This document shows, piece by piece, positions 61,616 through 64,000 of a stretch of 64,000 nt of DNA; within the stretch, counting starts at the first letter, position 1; every line of letters starts with the position of its first letter. The notes beneath the pieces were generated by a model that saw nothing but the letters and a program-made list of their open reading frames with translations, had not been told where the DNA came from and ran no database searches. Origin of the DNA: AP-15 sp963812675 (lineage in GTDB: Bacteria > Pseudomonadota > Alphaproteobacteria > ATCC43930 > CGMCC-115725). A program made the position numbers and the translations under genes. The DNA lies in NCBI GenBank assembly GCA_963812675.1, contig CAWEWR010000028.1, positions 197,295 through 261,294 of the forward strand, in the 5' to 3' direction.

Positions 61616-61816
61616 ATGGATAATCGATCCGAACACGGCGAGGACGGCGCCGACCAACGAAGGTCGGCGGCGCTAATCGGTTTGATCATCATTCTGGCGC
61701 TGGCGATTGCCGGGGTGGTTCTCGTCAGAGAACTCAGAGAGCGCTCCCGCATCGAAGATTGCCTGATGTCGGGACGCACGAATTGCGCCCCTATAGAGGT
61801 GCCTCTGCGCCGATAG
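61616..61816 (+). CDS. hypothetical small membrane protein
   Basis: This 66-residue protein has a polar N-terminus and a single TM (AALIGLIIILALAIAGVVLV, residues about 18-37), then RELRERSRIEDCLMSGRTNC with two Cys. I recognise no family. AAGGAG lies further upstream than usual, so the start is uncertain. The adjacent RND system may or may not be related. Confidence 0.55.
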   Translation: MDNRSEHGEDGADQRRSAALIGLIIILALAIAGVVLVRELRERSRIEDCLMSGRTNCAPIEVPLRR

Positions 61817-61938
61817 GCCGCTCCGGCAGCACCCCGCTGCGGCAAAAAATCCTGGGATAGTGGCCACGGGTGACTCGTATAGTTTGTCTATGATAGATAT
61901 CGCGCCACAATAGGTGCTTGGGTTCGGAGGCGCTCGGA

Positions 61939-63084
61939 ATGGTAAGGCGTGCGATCGGAGCAGTCGTAATCCTTTCGCTTGTGGCAATCGTCGTGCTGTG
62001 GCGACTGAACCACGGCACTGAGGTGCCAGCGGCGGCGGCACAGACGCCGGCGCCGGGAGTCCCGGTCACGGCAGGAACCGTCGCCGCCCAGGATGTCCCG
62101 GTCTTCCTCAACGGCATCGGCACTGTCCAAGCTTACAACATGGTCGCGATCAAGAGCCGGGTCGACGGACAGATCGTAAAGGTCGACTTCAAGGAAGGCC
62201 AGGACATCACGACGGGGGAGCCGCTTTTCCAAATCGACCCGCGTCCCTTTCAAGCGGCACTCGAGCAGGCGCAGGCGAACAGGCAAAAGGACGAGGCGCA
62301 GCTGGTCGGCGCTCAACTCGATCTCGACCGGTATGAAAAGCTGATCGGCTCCGGATGGCAGACCCGGCAAAGCTATGACCAGCAAAAGGCGCAGGTCGGT
62401 CAGCTGCAGGCGGCGATCAAGGGCGACGAAGCGCAGATCAATACCGCCAAGCTCAACCTCAGCTATGCCGATATCCGTTCGCCAATCGATGGACGCCTCG
62501 GAGCGCGGCTCGTCGATAAAGGCAATCTCGTGCATGCGAACGACAACACGCCGCTGGTGATGATTACGGAGGTAAAGCCGATCTTTGTCAGCTTCACGCT
62601 GCCGCAAGATAATTTCGACGACCTCCGCGAAGGCCAAAACAAAGCGCCGCTGGCGGTCCAGGCCTATAGCGGCGACGGCAAGAAGCAACTGGCCGAGGGC
62701 AAACTGACACTCATCGATAACGCGATCGACCAGGCAACGGGGACCATCCACCTGAAGGCGCGTTTCGAGAATGAGGACGAGCGGCTTTGGCCCGGCGAGT
62801 TCGTCAGTCTTCGGGTAATCCTCTCGACGCGTCGGGATATTGCAACGGTGCCGTCGCAGACCGTGCAAGACGGCCCGGACGGGCATTACGCTTACGTCAT
62901 CAAGCCGGACAACACGGTCGAACGACGGGCCGTCGAAGTCGCCTCGATCCAGGACGGCATTGCAGTCGTGACCAAAGGGCTGATGCCGGGCGAGCGGGTC
63001 GTGGTCGACGGCCAGTACCGCCTGACCAACGGCGCCCGGGTCAACCCGCAGGGCCCCTCCACCCCATCCGGCACAGCCGGGTGA
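61939..63084 (+). CDS. RND efflux periplasmic adaptor subunit (MdtA-like)
   Basis: A 381-residue membrane-fusion protein. It has an N-terminal TM, the lipoyl half IKSRVDGQIVKVDFKEGQDI, a coiled-coil hairpin (residues about 100-160) and the second lipoyl half SYADIRSPIDGRLGARLVDK, then beta-barrel and membrane-proximal domains. It bridges the RND pump to an outer-membrane channel. GGAGG is 8 bases before the ATG at 61939. The RND pump follows after 68 bases. No TolC-like gene is in the window. Confidence 0.9.
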   Translation: MVRRAIGAVVILSLVAIVVLWRLNHGTEVPAAAAQTPAPGVPVTAGTVAAQDVPVFLNGIGTVQAYNMVAIKSRVDGQIVKVDFKEGQDITTGEPLFQIDPRPFQAALEQAQANRQKDEAQLVGAQLDLDRYEKLIGSGWQTRQSYDQQKAQVGQLQAAIKGDEAQINTAKLNLSYADIRSPIDGRLGARLVDKGNLVHANDNTPLVMITEVKPIFVSFTLPQDNFDDLREGQNKAPLAVQAYSGDGKKQLAEGKLTLIDNAIDQATGTIHLKARFENEDERLWPGEFVSLRVILSTRRDIATVPSQTVQDGPDGHYAYVIKPDNTVERRAVEVASIQDGIAVVTKGLMPGERVVVDGQYRLTNGARVNPQGPSTPSGTAG

Positions 63085-63152
63085 CAGGCACCGCGGCTAT
63101 CAAACCCGCCGAGCAGCCGGCCAATTTCTAATAAACGATAAGGCGATCGCCG

Positions 63153-64000
63153 ATGAGCATTTCGGAACCCTTTATTCGCCGGCCGATCGCGACCTCGCTG
63201 ATGATGCTTGGCGTGCTCGTCTTCGGCGTCGGCGCCTACGGCCTCTTGCCGGTCGCGGCACTGCCGAAGGTCGATTTTCCGACGATTGTGGTCTCGGTCA
63301 ATTATCCCGGCGCCAGCCCCGACACGATGGCATCGTCGATTGCGACACCCCTCGAGCAGCAGTTCGCGACCATCCCCTCGCTCGACCAGATGACCTCGAC
63401 GAGTGGTATCGGGTCGTTGTCGATCACCTTGCAGTTCGATCTGGAACGCAACATCGACGCCGCCGCCCAGGATGTCCAGACCGCGATCAATGCTGCCGGC
63501 GGCGTCCTCCCGAAGGACCTGCCGACGCCGCCCACCTACCGCAAGACCAACCCGGCGGATCGCCCGGTGATGATTTATGCTGTGCATTCCGATGCGCTGC
63601 CGATCTATCGGGTCGACGATTATGCCTACACGATCCTGGCGCAGAAGATGTCGACATTGAAAGGCGTCTCGGAAGCTCGGATCTTCGGCCAGAGGCCGTA
63701 TGCGACGCATATACAAGTCAACCCCGGTGCGCTGGCCTCCCGCGGCATCGGCCTGGAGGACGTGCGAAATGCCCTGCTGACGGCAACCGTCGACCGGCCA
63801 AAGGGCGTTCTCGAAGGCGCGCACCAGACCTTCACGCTCGACACAAACGACCAGCTCTTCAATGCCGAGGCCTACCGGAACGTTATCGTCGCCTATCGCA
63901 ACGGTGCGCCGGTGCGCCTCAAGGACATCGGCAACGTTGTCAACTCGGTGCAAAACGAGCGCATCGGCGCCTGGTATTTCGATACCCCCGCCGAGGGGCT
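63153..64000 (+). CDS. RND multidrug efflux pump (MdtB/MdtC-like), N-terminal part
   Basis: The frame from the ATG at 63153 (MSISEPFIRRPIATSLMMLG) is open to the window end, giving 282 residues of a protein usually about 1030 long. It has TM1, then the porter domain start VVSVNYPGASPDTMASSIA, PLEQQFATIPSLDQMTSTS and QDVQTAINAAGGVLP. It matches AcrB-type pumps of the MdtB/MdtC group. AAGG precedes the start. The window cuts the gene. Confidence 0.92.
   Translation, partial: MSISEPFIRRPIATSLMMLGVLVFGVGAYGLLPVAALPKVDFPTIVVSVNYPGASPDTMASSIATPLEQQFATIPSLDQMTSTSGIGSLSITLQFDLERNIDAAAQDVQTAINAAGGVLPKDLPTPPTYRKTNPADRPVMIYAVHSDALPIYRVDDYAYTILAQKMSTLKGVSEARIFGQRPYATHIQVNPGALASRGIGLEDVRNALLTATVDRPKGVLEGAHQTFTLDTNDQLFNAEAYRNVIVAYRNGAPVRLKDIGNVVNSVQNERIGAWYFDTPAEG

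Overview
This is high-GC DNA from an alphaproteobacterium, most likely Hyphomicrobiales or Rhodospirillales. The assignment rests on gene order (proS, lolC, lolD, dnaE on one strand; YqaA-type DedA, dsbB and short coq7 overlapping), on a short ProRS without the editing insertion, and on families common there: cyclase/TolB-like/TPR proteins, Uma2, many class III CoA transferases and G+C-rich palindromic repeats. No rRNA, CRISPR array, prophage or intact insertion sequence was seen.

Region by region. Bases 1-7.7 kb are an accessory-looking stretch: the tail of a CoA transferase, two paralogous small secreted proteins, an OprO/OprP-like porin broken by one in-frame amber codon, a frameshifted AraC-type regulator, a visibly lower-GC DUF417 membrane protein and a tautomerase. 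It ends at the 3' end of a tRNA-Arg(ACG) gene. Bases 7.9-13 kb carry an RlmI-type rRNA methyltransferase and two tandem cyclase/TolB-like/TPR genes plus a decayed third copy. Bases 13.1-16.8 kb hold a minus-strand operon of a TVP38-family membrane protein, a flavin disulfide oxidoreductase and a histidine kinase. Bases 16.9-24.1 kb are the core block dnaE, lolD, lolC, proS. Bases 24.4-34.1 kb contain an aminotransferase with a hairpin leader, a lipoprotein, a DUF2339 giant membrane protein divergent from a TetR regulator with a clear operator, the DedA/DsbB/Coq7 operon, a frameshifted Uma2 gene and an ABC exporter.

Bases 34.6-46 kb are metabolic: a PEP mutase/isocitrate lyase-family enzyme, an MFS transporter, divergent nagA and murQ (amino-sugar and peptidoglycan recycling), a pyridoxal kinase, an SDR, a phospholipid N-methyltransferase and two tandem MetE-C-like proteins. 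Bases 46-64 kb carry a sugar ABC transporter without its binding protein, an atypical ClC channel, a fumarase/aspartase-superfamily lyase, Bpt, a degenerate transglutaminase-like coiled-coil protein, threonine ammonia-lyase, a penicillin acylase coupled to a CoA transferase, and the start of an RND efflux system cut by the window end.

The most striking structural theme is a family of G+C-rich palindromic repeats that have entered genes as well as spacers. One is translated in frame inside a cyclase linker, one inside a histidine kinase, one forms the end of bpt and the ribosome binding site of the next gene, and one supplies the start and basic N-terminus of the acylase. A longer two-part version occurs twice in opposite orientation. 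Coordinates, frames and motifs were read from the sequence; family names rest on motif recognition without database searches.
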